From assembly GCF_024609765.1 (NCBI RefSeq), contig NZ_JANFDG010000012.1, positions 1 to 64,000 of the forward strand: a DNA stretch of 64,000 nt. The letters are read 5' to 3'. The position numbers were made by a program, and so were the translations under genes. Shown piece after piece: positions 1 through 8,584 of the stretch; positions within the stretch are counted from its first letter, which is position 1; the number at the start of each line of letters is the position of its first letter. The notes under the pieces are model-generated. The model saw nothing but the letters and a program-made list of their open reading frames with translations. It did no database searches and was not told where the DNA came from. The DNA comes from Shinella pollutisoli. Lineage in GTDB: Bacteria; Pseudomonadota; Alphaproteobacteria; Rhizobiales; Rhizobiaceae.

Positions 1-307
1 CTCGGCATTCCTCGCCCTGGCAGCCGCAAAGATATGGCTGCCATACTTTGTCAACAGGACCTAAAATTCTCTCTGCTCTCACTCGCATATCTGCAGGAAC
101 AACAAGATAAGGGCTAGGCGGAGGTAAATTAGTCGTAGCAGCGGCCACACCGGAAAAATTCTCCCCCGTAGAAGCTTCGCCTATTCTACCACCATTTACG
201 CCAAAATACGCCGCGATGTCGTGCTGCCGATCGCCACGAGCAATCATGCCCTTAACTAAAGCAGCATCACTATTATTTAAAATTCTACCGCTTCTCGACG
301 CCCTCAT
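1..307 (-). CDS. Small helix-turn-helix-like protein, 3' end beyond window
   Basis: An open frame runs from ATG at 307..305 to the left edge without a stop (102 codons seen), so the C-terminus is missing. A purine-rich ribosome site (aggggtgg) lies just before the ATG, and the gene starts 12 nt after the stop of the methyltransferase gene, so the two look like one operon. The N-terminal half reads SDAALVKGMIARGDRQHDIA followed by AYFGVNGGRIGE, which has the spacing of a helix-turn-helix (GDRQHDIAAYFGVNGGRI resembles helix-turn-recognition helix). The middle is Thr/Pro rich. Base composition is more AT-rich than the chromosome to the right. Family and function are not known to me; a DNA-binding role is inferred only from the helix pattern. 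Confidence 0.6.
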   Translation of the reverse strand, partial: MRASRSGRILNNSDAALVKGMIARGDRQHDIAAYFGVNGGRIGEASTGENFSGVAAATTNLPPPSPYLVVPADMRVRAERILGPVDKVWQPYLCGCQGEECR

Positions 308-319
308 CTACCACCCCTA

Positions 320-940
320 TTAGAAACCCAAAAAGTCAACTTCTTCTCTTGCATGCTTTGTATTTAAAAAAATAACCTCCGCCTTACCTATATAGTCACG
401 CTTCCAAACTAACCAGCAATAGTCTTTAGTTCCGTTACCTGGCTTAATACCTGCTTCGATCACTAGCCCAGGAGGCATCGAAGGGCGCGGAGAGATTGGG
501 TAAACCTTACAAAGTGGAGATTTCGGCAACCAATGTCTCTTTGTGGAAAAGCCGGCGAGCCAGACAATAGGAAGAATCGCTGCAACTTTTCCATGCGGCG
601 GTATTATCTCTAAAGCACGGCGAACAAATTCCTCAGCACGCCCAAAGGGTGGATTCGTAATAATGTTTTCAAAATCTGGAAAGCTCTCCATAGAAAAAAA
701 ATCAGCGGTAAAGTCGCATATATCGCCCCTTTTAACAATGTCTGAGCCTATGGCGATTTTATCTAAAGACCTCGCCTGCTGGACAATCCGTCCGAATCCG
801 CACGCAGGGTCCCAAATAGTTCCTTGAAACTCCTCAACGCGAAACAGCGCCCGAGAGCACTCATGGGGTTCGACATACCAATCAAGAGTATCCCGTGCCC
901 AAAGGTGGGCTTGCTTGCGCCTCTTGTCGTTAATATCCAA
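320..940 (-). CDS. Phage-type DNA adenine methyltransferase-like protein
   Basis: The protein carries the two hallmarks of an amino-methyltransferase: an SAM-binding motif I (TIWDPACGFGRIVQQA) and a catalytic motif IV (ITNPPFGRAEEF), in the order motif I then IV. The size (about 206 residues) and lack of a target-recognition domain fit small phage or island methyltransferases rather than a restriction-modification enzyme. No ATG lies upstream of motif I in this frame. The start chosen is TTG at 940..938, just before DINDKRRKQAHLW, because similar proteins as I recall them begin at that point; no good ribosome site is visible. The gene begins 11 bp after the ettA stop on the same strand and is AT-richer than ettA, so it looks horizontally acquired. 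Activity is inferred from motifs only. Confidence 0.7.
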   Translation of the reverse strand: MDINDKRRKQAHLWARDTLDWYVEPHECSRALFRVEEFQGTIWDPACGFGRIVQQARSLDKIAIGSDIVKRGDICDFTADFFSMESFPDFENIITNPPFGRAEEFVRRALEIIPPHGKVAAILPIVWLAGFSTKRHWLPKSPLCKVYPISPRPSMPPGLVIEAGIKPGNGTKDYCWLVWKRDYIGKAEVIFLNTKHAREEVDFLGF

Positions 941-951
941 TTTCGCACCAA

Positions 952-2601
952 TTATCGCGTCAGGCGCTTGTAGGTGACGCGCTTGGGGTTGACGGCGTCC
1001 GGGCCGAGGCGGCGGATCTTGTCCTTCTCGTAGTCCTCGAAGTTGCCCTCGAACCATTCGACGTGGCTGTCGCCCTCGAAGGAGAGGATGTGGGTGGCGA
1101 GCCGGTCGAGGAACATGCGGTCGTGGCTGATGATGACGGCGCAGCCGGCGAAATTCTCCAGCGCGTCCTCGAGCGCGGCCAGCGTCTCGGTGTCGAGGTC
1201 GTTGGTCGGCTCGTCGAGCAGGATGACGTTGCCGCCGGCCTTCAGCATCTTGGCGAGATGCACGCGGTTGCGCTGGCCGCCCGAGAGCGTGCCGACCTTC
1301 TGCTGCTGGTCGCCGCCCTTGAAGTTGAAGGCGCCGCAATAGGCGCGGCTGTTCATCTCGTGCTTGCCGAGCTTGATGACGTCGTTGCCGCCGGAGATCT
1401 CCTCCCAGACGGTCTTGTTGCCGTCGAGCGCGTCGCGGCTCTGGTCGACATAGCCGAGGTCGACCGTCTCGCCGACGGTGATCGTGCCCGAATCGGGCGT
1501 CTCCTGGCCGGTGATCATGCGGAACAGCGTCGTCTTGCCGGCGCCGTTCGGGCCGATGACGCCGACGATGCCGCCGGGCGGCAGCTTGAACGAGAGGTTC
1601 TCGATCAGCACGCGGTCGCCATAGGCCTTGGTGAGGTTCTCCGCCTCGATGACGACGTTGCCGAGCCGCTCGCCGACCGGGATGACGATCTGCGCGTCGC
1701 CGGGCCGCCGCTCGGCCGCCGCCTGCACCAGCTCGTCATAGGCGCGGATGCGCGCCTTCGACTTCGCCTGGCGCGCCTTGGGGCTGGAGGCGATCCACTC
1801 CTGCTCGCGGGCGAGCGCCTTCTGGCGCGTGGCCTCCTCGCGGCCTTCCTGCATCATGCGCTTGGACTTGGCCTGCAGATAGGCGGAGTAGTTGCCCTCG
1901 TAGGGGATGCCGCGGCCGCGGTCTAGCTCGAGGATCCAGCCCGTGACGTTGTCGAGGAAGTAGCGGTCGTGGGTGATCATCAGCACGGCGCCCGGATATT
2001 CGCGCAGGTGCTTTTCGAGCCAGGCGATCGTCTCGGCGTCGAGATGGTTGGTCGGCTCGTCGAGGAGAAGCAGGTCGGGCTGCGACAGCAGCAGCTTGCA
2101 GAGCGCGACGCGGCGCTTCTCGCCGCCCGACAGCGTCGTCACGTCGGCGTCGCCCGGCGGGCAGCGCAGCGCGTCCATCGCCATCTCGACCTGGCTGTCG
2201 AGGTCCCAGAGGTTCTGGCTGTCGATGACGTCCTGGAGCTTCGCCCCCTCCTCCGCCGTCTCGTCGGAATAGTTCATCATCAGCTCGTTGTAGCGGTCGA
2301 GGATCGCCTTCTTGTCGGCCACGCCCTCCATGACGTTTTCCAGCACGGTCTTGGACCCGTCGAGCTGCGGCTCCTGCGGCAGGTAGCCGAGCGTCGCGCC
2401 CTCGGCGAGCCAGGCCTCGCCGGTGAACTCCTTGTCGAGCCCCGCCATGATGCGCAGCACCGTCGACTTGCCCGCGCCGTTCGGACCGAGGATGCCGATC
2501 TTCGCGTCGGGATAGAAGGACAGGTGGATGTTCTCGAGGATCTTCTTGTTGCCGTAGGCCTTGTTGAGTCCCGACATGTGATAGATGAACTGACGCGCCA
2601 T
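952..2601 (-). CDS. ettA: Energy-dependent translational throttle protein EttA (ABC-F ATPase)
   Basis: This is a soluble ABC-F protein of 549 residues, the normal EttA length. There are two ATPase domains in tandem: Walker A GPNGAGKS near residues 39-46 with signature LSGGEKRRV and Walker [13 protein letters not shown], then a second GPNGAGKT, signature LSGGQRNRV and [12 protein letters not shown]. No membrane segments occur. EttA binds the ribosomal E site and gates entry into elongation according to ATP/ADP level (known for the E. coli protein). The start at 2601 gives the usual [10 protein letters not shown]-terminus. It is preceded by the RNase T2-like gene on the same strand 81 bp away, and its stop directly abuts the foreign-looking methyltransferase gene, with no visible terminator between them. 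Confidence 0.95.
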   Translation of the reverse strand: MARQFIYHMSGLNKAYGNKKILENIHLSFYPDAKIGILGPNGAGKSTVLRIMAGLDKEFTGEAWLAEGATLGYLPQEPQLDGSKTVLENVMEGVADKKAILDRYNELMMNYSDETAEEGAKLQDVIDSQNLWDLDSQVEMAMDALRCPPGDADVTTLSGGEKRRVALCKLLLSQPDLLLLDEPTNHLDAETIAWLEKHLREYPGAVLMITHDRYFLDNVTGWILELDRGRGIPYEGNYSAYLQAKSKRMMQEGREEATRQKALAREQEWIASSPKARQAKSKARIRAYDELVQAAAERRPGDAQIVIPVGERLGNVVIEAENLTKAYGDRVLIENLSFKLPPGGIVGVIGPNGAGKTTLFRMITGQETPDSGTITVGETVDLGYVDQSRDALDGNKTVWEEISGGNDVIKLGKHEMNSRAYCGAFNFKGGDQQQKVGTLSGGQRNRVHLAKMLKAGGNVILLDEPTNDLDTETLAALEDALENFAGCAVIISHDRMFLDRLATHILSFEGDSHVEWFEGNFEDYEKDKIRRLGPDAVNPKRVTYKRLTR

Positions 2602-2682
2602 GAAGCATGCTCCGCAGGATAAGGATTTGCGCGCTATGTAGGCGAAATCTCCGCACGCGGCAATGCGCGAAGCCGCCGCCCG

Positions 2683-3423
2683 CTATCCGCCCTGCGCGGC
2701 CGCCGTGAAACCGGCCGTGCAGCGCGAGCGCGTCGGCGGGGAGGCCGCGGCGAGCGCCGCAAGCCCGCCCTCGCCCGGCCCCAGCCCGATGGTGAGGCCG
2801 ACGACCATCTGACGCTCGCCCGCCTTGCGGCAGGAAAGCCGCACCCGCTCGCCCGTCCCGTTGCCGAAGGCCGCGTCGAAGGCGGCGCGCACCTCGGAAA
2901 GCGTCACCTCGCCGCCCGCCTTGCCGGCAAGGAGCGCCGGCACCGCCGAGGCGTTGAGCTCGTCGAGCAGGTCGAGCGAGCGGCCGTAATAGGCCTCCGG
3001 CGAGGCGGCGACGCAGCTGCCGCTGCGCAGCCATTGCTGGCGGTCGAGCCCGACGCGCACGGCCGGCATCGCCGCGGCGAGCCGCGCTTTCGTGCCGTCG
3101 GCGAGCGCCAGTTCCGGCAGGTCGATCCACTTGCCCTTGCGCGCCTGCTGCTTGAGCGACGCCTCCACGCCGCAATAGCTGCGGCGCGGCTGCCAGAGCG
3201 AATGCAGCGAGAATTGCCGCGCCTCGGATGCGGCGGCGGAAAAATCCGCGCAGCCGCGGCTCTTCGGCCGCGCGGCGCAATAGCCGGCCTGCCAGCTCAC
3301 GGAGAGGACCGTGCGCGTCGCGGCGGGGGCGTCCGCCCTGGCGGCCTGGGCCGCGGCGGGCAGGGCGGGGAGAAGGAGGGACAGGCAGGCGGCAAGAACG
3401 GTCAATGCGGCATTCGACATCAT
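2683..3423 (-). CDS. Secreted RNase T2-family protein with altered active site
   Basis: The first 26 residues form a Sec signal peptide ending AAAQA. The body matches the RNase T2 fold: WQAGYC near residue 44, the first conserved active-site segment as FSLHSLWQPR (His74) and the second as RQQWLRSGSC (128-137), plus six or more cysteines. In active T2 enzymes the second segment is HEWxKHGxC; here the two histidines, the glutamate and the lysine are replaced by Q, Q, S and R, while Trp, Gly and Cys remain. The fold is therefore probably kept but ordinary RNA cleavage is doubtful. The start could be the ATG at 3423 or the next codon. The 149 bp upstream are AT-rich and probably hold the promoter. 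Confidence 0.75.
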   Translation of the reverse strand: MMSNAALTVLAACLSLLLPALPAAAQAARADAPAATRTVLSVSWQAGYCAARPKSRGCADFSAAASEARQFSLHSLWQPRRSYCGVEASLKQQARKGKWIDLPELALADGTKARLAAAMPAVRVGLDRQQWLRSGSCVAASPEAYYGRSLDLLDELNASAVPALLAGKAGGEVTLSEVRAAFDAAFGNGTGERVRLSCRKAGERQMVVGLTIGLGPGEGGLAALAAASPPTRSRCTAGFTAAAQGG

Positions 3424-3572
3424 GGCGAGCCTCCGCGAAAGAACAAAACGTGATCATTTACAACCGAAAATCGGAAAATTGCAACCCTGAATCAAAAGAA
3501 TCTTCTCACACCGGCGGCGGATTGCCTTTCGCCGGCAAATCGCTTTGATGGAGCGCGGCACGGAGGGACGGC

Positions 3573-4511
3573 ATGTTTTCGGATTGGCGGACGGTCGAGA
3601 GCCCGAGCGGCGCGCGGCTCGCGCTGCGCGGGCAGCCGGCGACGGGCGTCGCGCGCGGCGTGCTGCTGATCAGCCACGGTCTCGCCGAGCATGGCGGCCG
3701 CTACGCGGCGTTCGCGGCGCGCATGGCGGCCGAGGGTTTCCACGTCTACGCCCACGACCACCGCGGCCACGGCCGCACGCAGGCGCCGGACGCCCCGCCC
3801 GGCCGCTTCGCCCGCCGCGATGGCGTCGCCCGCGTGGTGGAGGATCTTCGCGCGGTGCGAGATCGCGCCGCGGGCCGCCACCCGGGCCTGCCGGTCGTGC
3901 TGTTCGGCCATTCCATGGGCGCGCTGATGGCGCTCGCCTTCGCCGAGGCGCATCCGGCCGCGATCGACGCGCTGGCGCTGTGGAACGGCAACCACGTGCC
4001 CGGCCTTGCCGGCCGCGCGGCGCAGGCGATCCTCGCCGTCGAGCGCATGCTGAAGGGTTCCGACGTGCCGAGCGGCCTTCTCGCCCGCCTCACCTTCGAG
4101 GCCTGGGCCAGGGCGGTCGGCGACGCCCGCACCGGCTTCGACTGGCTCTCGCACGATGCGGCGGAGGTCGACGCCTATGTCGCCGACCCGCTCTGCGGCA
4201 TCGCGCCGACCGTGTCGCTGTGGATCGACCTCTTCGCCGCCACCTTTTCCGGCGCGTCGGCCGAAGGTCTCGCGCGGCTGCCGAAGCGCCTGCCGGTCCA
4301 TCTCGTCGGCGGCGCGGAGGATCCGGCGACGGACGGCGGCCGGGCGATCCGCCGCTTCGCCGAACGGCTGCGAAAATCCGGGCTTGAGGACGTCACGGCA
4401 ATCGTCTATCGCGGCATGCGCCACGAGACGCTGAAGGAGATCCCCTCCCTCGGCGCACCGGCGATCGATGCCTTCGCCGGCTGGTGCCGGCGCGTCACGG
4501 AGCGGACATGA
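3573..4511 (+). CDS. Alpha/beta hydrolase, monoacylglycerol lipase/lysophospholipase-like
   Basis: The protein has 312 residues with an alpha/beta-hydrolase core. The nucleophile elbow is GHSMG with Ser114; the candidate acid is the Asp in VGGAEDPATD and the base the His in YRGMRHETLKE. HGLAEHGGRY and HDHRGHG are typical of the serine aminopeptidase S33/monoglyceride lipase (PldB-like) group. No signal peptide is visible, so it is likely cytoplasmic. Its stop overlaps the start of the DMT transporter gene by the ATGA pattern, suggesting translational coupling. The physiological ester is unknown. Confidence 0.85.
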   Translation: MFSDWRTVESPSGARLALRGQPATGVARGVLLISHGLAEHGGRYAAFAARMAAEGFHVYAHDHRGHGRTQAPDAPPGRFARRDGVARVVEDLRAVRDRAAGRHPGLPVVLFGHSMGALMALAFAEAHPAAIDALALWNGNHVPGLAGRAAQAILAVERMLKGSDVPSGLLARLTFEAWARAVGDARTGFDWLSHDAAEVDAYVADPLCGIAPTVSLWIDLFAATFSGASAEGLARLPKRLPVHLVGGAEDPATDGGRAIRRFAERLRKSGLEDVTAIVYRGMRHETLKEIPSLGAPAIDAFAGWCRRVTERT

Positions 4512-5452
4512 CCAGGGCGGCAAGCGCATCCCCCCACGACCAGATCGCCCACGGCCTCCTGCTCGGCGTGCTGTCGGTCCTCGTCTCGCCGATCATCGAC
4601 ATCTTCTCCAAGCTCGCGGTAACCTCGGTTCCCGCCGTCGAGATCACCTTCTTCCGCCTCCTCTTCCAGGCGCTGGCGCTCACGCCCATCGTGCTGATGC
4701 GCGGCACGCTGTTCGACCTCACCTGGCGCAAGACCGGGCTTCACGCCGCCCGCGGCCTGCTCGTCGCCGTCACCATGATCGCCTTCGTCACCCCGCTCGC
4801 CGTCATGGAGGTCGCCGACGCCATCGCCATCTTCTTCGTCGAGCCGATCATCCTGACGATCCTCGGCTCGGTCGTGCTGAAGGAGACGATCGGCTGGCGG
4901 CGCTACACGGCCTGCGGCGTCGGCTTCTTCGGCGCACTGCTCGTCATCCAGCCGAGCCTGAACGAGGTGGGGCCGATCGCGCTCCTGCCGGTGGTCTCCG
5001 CCTTCACGCTCGCCGTCTTCTTCCTGATCACGCGGCAGGTGGCGCGCACGGAGGATCCCTGGTCGATGCAGGTCCATGCCGGCCTCTGGGGCGCGCTGAT
5101 CACCGGGCTCCTGCTCGCCTTCGGCCACGGCAGCGGCATCGCCATGCTCCAGCCCGTCCTGCCCGACCTCAAGAACGGACTCTACCTCGCCGGCGCCGGC
5201 GCGGCGGCGACGGTTTCCGGCGTGCTCGGCGTCTATGCCTATCGCGCCGCCCCCGCCTCGACGCTGGCGCCGCTGCAATATCTGGAAATCGTCTCGGCCA
5301 CGGCCTTCGGCTGGTGGGTCTTCGGCCATTTCCCGAACGGGCTGAAGTGGCTCGGCATCGCCATCATCATCGCCTCCGGCCTCTACGTCATCTGGCGCGA
5401 GCGCAAGATCAACAAGGTGGCGACGATCCCGACCGTGACCCCGCCCGTCTGA
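4508..5452 (+). CDS. EamA/DMT-family transporter
   Basis: The 314-residue integral membrane protein has about ten hydrophobic segments arranged as two EamA repeats (roughly residues 14-145 and 160-300), the layout of drug/metabolite exporters. ATG at 4508 is preferred over an in-frame ATG at 4484 because it makes the 4-base ATGA overlap with the hydrolase stop and follows a ggag element. The C-terminus ends in a short charged tail (WRERKINKVA). Substrate is unknown; members export amino acids, metabolites or drugs. The coupling to the hydrolase suggests export of, or protection from, a hydrolysis product, which is inference. Confidence 0.85.
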   Translation: MTRAASASPHDQIAHGLLLGVLSVLVSPIIDIFSKLAVTSVPAVEITFFRLLFQALALTPIVLMRGTLFDLTWRKTGLHAARGLLVAVTMIAFVTPLAVMEVADAIAIFFVEPIILTILGSVVLKETIGWRRYTACGVGFFGALLVIQPSLNEVGPIALLPVVSAFTLAVFFLITRQVARTEDPWSMQVHAGLWGALITGLLLAFGHGSGIAMLQPVLPDLKNGLYLAGAGAAATVSGVLGVYAYRAAPASTLAPLQYLEIVSATAFGWWVFGHFPNGLKWLGIAIIIASGLYVIWRERKINKVATIPTVTPPV

Positions 5453-5575
5453 GTTCTCCCGCACGCGCATAACCTCAGTCGAAGGCGTCATGATCTCGGC
5501 CGTGCCTTCGGCTATCGCCATCCCGGGCTTTTTGTTATCCAGACGGCGAAGACATCCCTCGGGGAGGCAAGCGCG

Positions 5576-6772
5576 ATGGAAAAGAAGGACCTGCCGCTTT
5601 CCGGCATCAGGGTCGTCGAGCTGGCGCGGGTTCTCGCCGGTCCCTGGGCGGGCCAGATGCTCGCCGACATGGGCGCCGACGTCATCAAGGTCGAGAACCC
5701 CGACGGCGGCGACGACACCCGCGCCTGGGGCCCGCCCTTCGTCACCGGCAGGGACGGCGGGAACCTCTCGGCCGCCTACTACCACGCCACCAACCGCGGC
5801 AAGCGCTCGATCGCCGTCGACCTCAAGACGGAGGAAGGCCGCGAGACCGTGCGCCGGCTGATCGCCACGGCCGACGTGGTGATCGAGAACTTCAAGGTCG
5901 GCGGCCTCGTCAAGTACGGCCTCGACTACGCGAGCCTCGCGAAGGACCATCCGCGCCTCGTCTACTGCTCGATCACCGGCTTCGGCCAGGACGGGCCCTA
6001 TGCGGCGCGCGCCGGCTACGACTACATCGTCCAGGGCATGTCCGGCTTCATGTCGGTGACGGGCGCGCCGGACGGCGAGCCGATGAAGGCGGGCGTGGCC
6101 ATCGCCGACATCTTCACCGGCATCTATGCCGTGGCGGCGATCCAGGCGGCCCTCATCCACGTCATGAAGACCGGCCGCGGCCAGCATGTCGACATGGCGC
6201 TGCTCGACGTGCAGTCGGCGGTGATGGCGAACCAGAACATGAACTTCCTCGCCTCCGGCGTCGCCCCCGTCAGGCTCGGCAACGCGCATCCCAACATCTC
6301 GCCCTACGAGGTGGTGCCGGCGGCCGACGGCCACGTCATCCTCGCCGTCGGCAACGACGGCCAGTTCCGCAAGTTCTGCGCCATTCTCGGCCTTGCCGGC
6401 ACCGGCGAGGACGAGCGCTTCTCGACCAACCGCGCCCGCGTCGCCAACCGCATCGAGCTGCGCCGGCTCGTGACGGAGAAGACGGCGGGCTGGGCCAAGG
6501 CCGACCTGCTTGCCGCCTGCGAGCGCGAGGGCGTGCCGGCCGGTCCCATCAACTCCATCGCCGAGACCTTCGCCGACCCGCAGGTGAAGGCACGGGGGCT
6601 GCGCATCGACCTGCCCGACGCCGACGGCAACCTGATCCCCGGCGTGCGCACGCCGATCGTCTTCTCCGGCACGCCGCTTGCCTACGACCGGCCGAGCCCG
6701 CGGCTCGGCGAGCACACGCAGGCGGTGCTCTCGGAACTCGAAACCCTCGAAACAGGAAAGAAAACCGCATGA
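5576..6772 (+). CDS. CaiB/BaiF family III CoA-transferase
   Basis: The 398-residue protein opens with the family signature LSGIRVVELARVLAGPWAGQ and LADMGADVIKVENPDGGDDTR, followed by NRGKRSIAVDLKTEEGRE and the segment RGQHVDMALLD, where the last Asp corresponds to the catalytic aspartate that forms the acyl-enzyme anhydride in formyl-CoA:oxalate CoA-transferase. The glycine-rich insert of true Frc is absent, so the substrate is open; dicarboxylic-acid transferases (for example glutarate) have this general form. A ggggagg ribosome site precedes the ATG. The stop overlaps the ThDP enzyme gene by ATGA, so the two proteins probably work in one pathway. Confidence 0.85.
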   Translation: MEKKDLPLSGIRVVELARVLAGPWAGQMLADMGADVIKVENPDGGDDTRAWGPPFVTGRDGGNLSAAYYHATNRGKRSIAVDLKTEEGRETVRRLIATADVVIENFKVGGLVKYGLDYASLAKDHPRLVYCSITGFGQDGPYAARAGYDYIVQGMSGFMSVTGAPDGEPMKAGVAIADIFTGIYAVAAIQAALIHVMKTGRGQHVDMALLDVQSAVMANQNMNFLASGVAPVRLGNAHPNISPYEVVPAADGHVILAVGNDGQFRKFCAILGLAGTGEDERFSTNRARVANRIELRRLVTEKTAGWAKADLLAACEREGVPAGPINSIAETFADPQVKARGLRIDLPDADGNLIPGVRTPIVFSGTPLAYDRPSPRLGEHTQAVLSELETLETGKKTA

Positions 6773-8418
6773 AGACCGGCGGCCAGCTCATCGTCGACGC
6801 CCTCGTCGCCAACGGCGTGAAGCGCATCGCCTGCGTGCCGGGCGAAAGCTACCTCGCCGTGCTCGACGCGCTGCACGACACCGATATCGACGTCCTCGTC
6901 TGCCGCCAGGAAGGCGGTGCGGCGATGATGGCGGATTGCTGGGGAAGGCTCACCGGCGAGCCCGGCATCTGCATGGTGACGCGCGGCCCCGGCGCCACCA
7001 ATGCGTCGGCCGGCCTGCACATCGCGCGGCAGGATTCGATCCCGATGATCCTCTTCATCGGCCAGGTGCAGCGCGACGCGCGCGAGCGCGAGGCCTTCCA
7101 GGAGATCGAATACCGCCGCGCCTTCACCGAGGTCGCCAAATGGGTGGCCGAGATCGACGACGCCCGCCGCATCCCGGAATTCGTGACCCGCGCCTTCGCG
7201 GTGGCCACCTCCGGCCGGCCCGGCCCGGTCGTGCTGGCGCTGCCGGAGGACATGCTGACGGATACGGTCGAGGCGCCCGTGCCGCTGCCCTACATGCCGG
7301 TCGAGGCGCATCCCGGCGCAAGCCAGATCGCGGCGCTCGAAACGCTGCTGGAGAAGGCGGACCGCCCTATCGTCATCCTCGGCGGCACGCGCTGGACGGA
7401 GGAGAGCGTGGCGGGCTTCACCGCGTTTGCCGAACGCTGGTCGCTGCCCGTCGCCTGCTCCTTCCGCCGGCAGATGCTGTTCGACCACCTGCACCCGAAC
7501 TATGCGGGCGATTCCGGCATCGGCATCAACCCGGCGCTGGGCAGGGAGATCCGCGAATCCGACCTCGTGCTGCTCGTCGGCGGGCGCTATTCGGAAATGC
7601 CGTCCGCCACCTACAGCCTGCTCGAAAGCCCCTACCCCGCGCAGACCCTCGTCCACGTCCATCCCGATCCCTCCGAGCTCGGCCGCGTCTACCGGCCGAC
7701 GCTGGCGATCGCCGCGGCACCCGCGGAGTTCGTGGAGGCGCTGGACGGCGTCGCGCCAAAGGCCGCCCCTGGCTGGGCGGCGCGCACGGCGGCGATGCAT
7801 GCATCCTACCTGAAATGGTCCGTCCCGCCCGCGACCGGCCCGGGCGGCGTGCAGATGGGCCCGATCATGGAATGGCTGGAGGAAAACACGGCCGGGGATA
7901 CGATCTTCACCAACGGCGCCGGCAACTACGCGACCTGGGTGCACCGCTTCCACCGTTTCCGCCGCTTCGCCACGCAGGCAGCGCCCACCTCCGGCTCAAT
8001 GGGCTACGGCCTGCCGGCGGCGGTCGCCGCCAAGCAGCTCTTCCCGGAGCGAGAGGTGATCTGCTTTGCCGGCGACGGCTGCTTCATGATGCACGGCCAG
8101 GAATTCGCGACGGCGGTGCGCTACAAGCTGCCGATCATCACCGTCGTCGTCAACAACGGCATCTACGGCACGATCCGCATGCACCAGGAGCGGGAATATC
8201 CGGGCCGCGTCAGCGCGACCGACCTCACCAATCCGGATTTCGCGGCCCTTGCCGTCGCCTATGGCGGCCACGGCGAGACGGTGGAGAAGACCGAGGACTT
8301 CGCCCCCGCCTTCCTGCGGGCAAGGGAGAGCGGCAAGCCGGCGATCATCGAGATCAGGCTCGACCCCGAGGCGATCACGCCGACGCGCACGCTGTCGGAC
8401 ATCCGGGAAGGGAAGTAG
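6769..8418 (+). CDS. Thiamine diphosphate-dependent enzyme, acetolactate synthase-like
   Basis: The 549-residue protein has the three-domain layout of the POX/AHAS family: an N-terminal pyrimidine-binding domain with the activating Glu48 (CRQEGGAAMMAD) and TRGPGATNASAGLH, a central domain around residues 190-330, and a C-terminal diphosphate-binding domain with GDGCFMMHGQ through VVVNN near residues 435-465. It is coupled by ATGA to the CoA-transferase gene upstream. That pairing recalls the Frc/Oxc oxalate pair, but no oxalyl-CoA decarboxylase-specific feature could be identified, and the usual label would be 'thiamine pyrophosphate-binding protein'. The substrate is probably a 2-oxo acid or acyl-CoA; unproven. 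Confidence 0.85.
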   Translation: MKTGGQLIVDALVANGVKRIACVPGESYLAVLDALHDTDIDVLVCRQEGGAAMMADCWGRLTGEPGICMVTRGPGATNASAGLHIARQDSIPMILFIGQVQRDAREREAFQEIEYRRAFTEVAKWVAEIDDARRIPEFVTRAFAVATSGRPGPVVLALPEDMLTDTVEAPVPLPYMPVEAHPGASQIAALETLLEKADRPIVILGGTRWTEESVAGFTAFAERWSLPVACSFRRQMLFDHLHPNYAGDSGIGINPALGREIRESDLVLLVGGRYSEMPSATYSLLESPYPAQTLVHVHPDPSELGRVYRPTLAIAAAPAEFVEALDGVAPKAAPGWAARTAAMHASYLKWSVPPATGPGGVQMGPIMEWLEENTAGDTIFTNGAGNYATWVHRFHRFRRFATQAAPTSGSMGYGLPAAVAAKQLFPEREVICFAGDGCFMMHGQEFATAVRYKLPIITVVVNNGIYGTIRMHQEREYPGRVSATDLTNPDFAALAVAYGGHGETVEKTEDFAPAFLRARESGKPAIIEIRLDPEAITPTRTLSDIREGK

Positions 8419-8430
8419 GCGGGCGGGCCT

Positions 8431-8577
8431 TGCCCCTCATCCCGCTGCCGCCACCTTCTCCCCGCAAGCGGGGAGAGGGATATGCCGGCCCGTTTTCCGG
8501 ATTTCAGGAAACCATCGCCACGTCTTCCTTCTCCCCGTTTGCGGGGAGAAGGTGCCGGCAGGCGGATGAGGGGCAGC
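8431..8577. repeat. Interspersed palindromic element (two inverted modules)
   Basis: A 147-bp segment is bounded by inverted ends (tgcccctcatcccgctgccg at the left, cggcaggcggatgaggggca at the right). Each half holds an internal palindrome ccttctccccgc/gcggggagaagg. It lies between convergent genes. The same element recurs at about ten other intergenic sites in the window. Confidence 0.85.
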
Positions 8578-8584
8578 TCCGCCC

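Noticed and set aside
941-1339. N-terminal extension of the methyltransferase frame into ettA
   Set aside because: The extension is an out-of-frame reading of ettA and bears no family similarity; only the part after 940 is foreign in composition and motif.
4406-6715. 769-residue minus-strand frame opposite DMT transporter and CoA-transferase
   Set aside because: Antisense shadow rich in Arg, Gly and Asp without domains.
5576-8418. Oxalate degradation pair frc/oxc
   Set aside because: The Frc glycine-rich insert is missing and the ThDP protein shows no oxalyl-CoA decarboxylase-specific feature that I can identify; kept as generic families.
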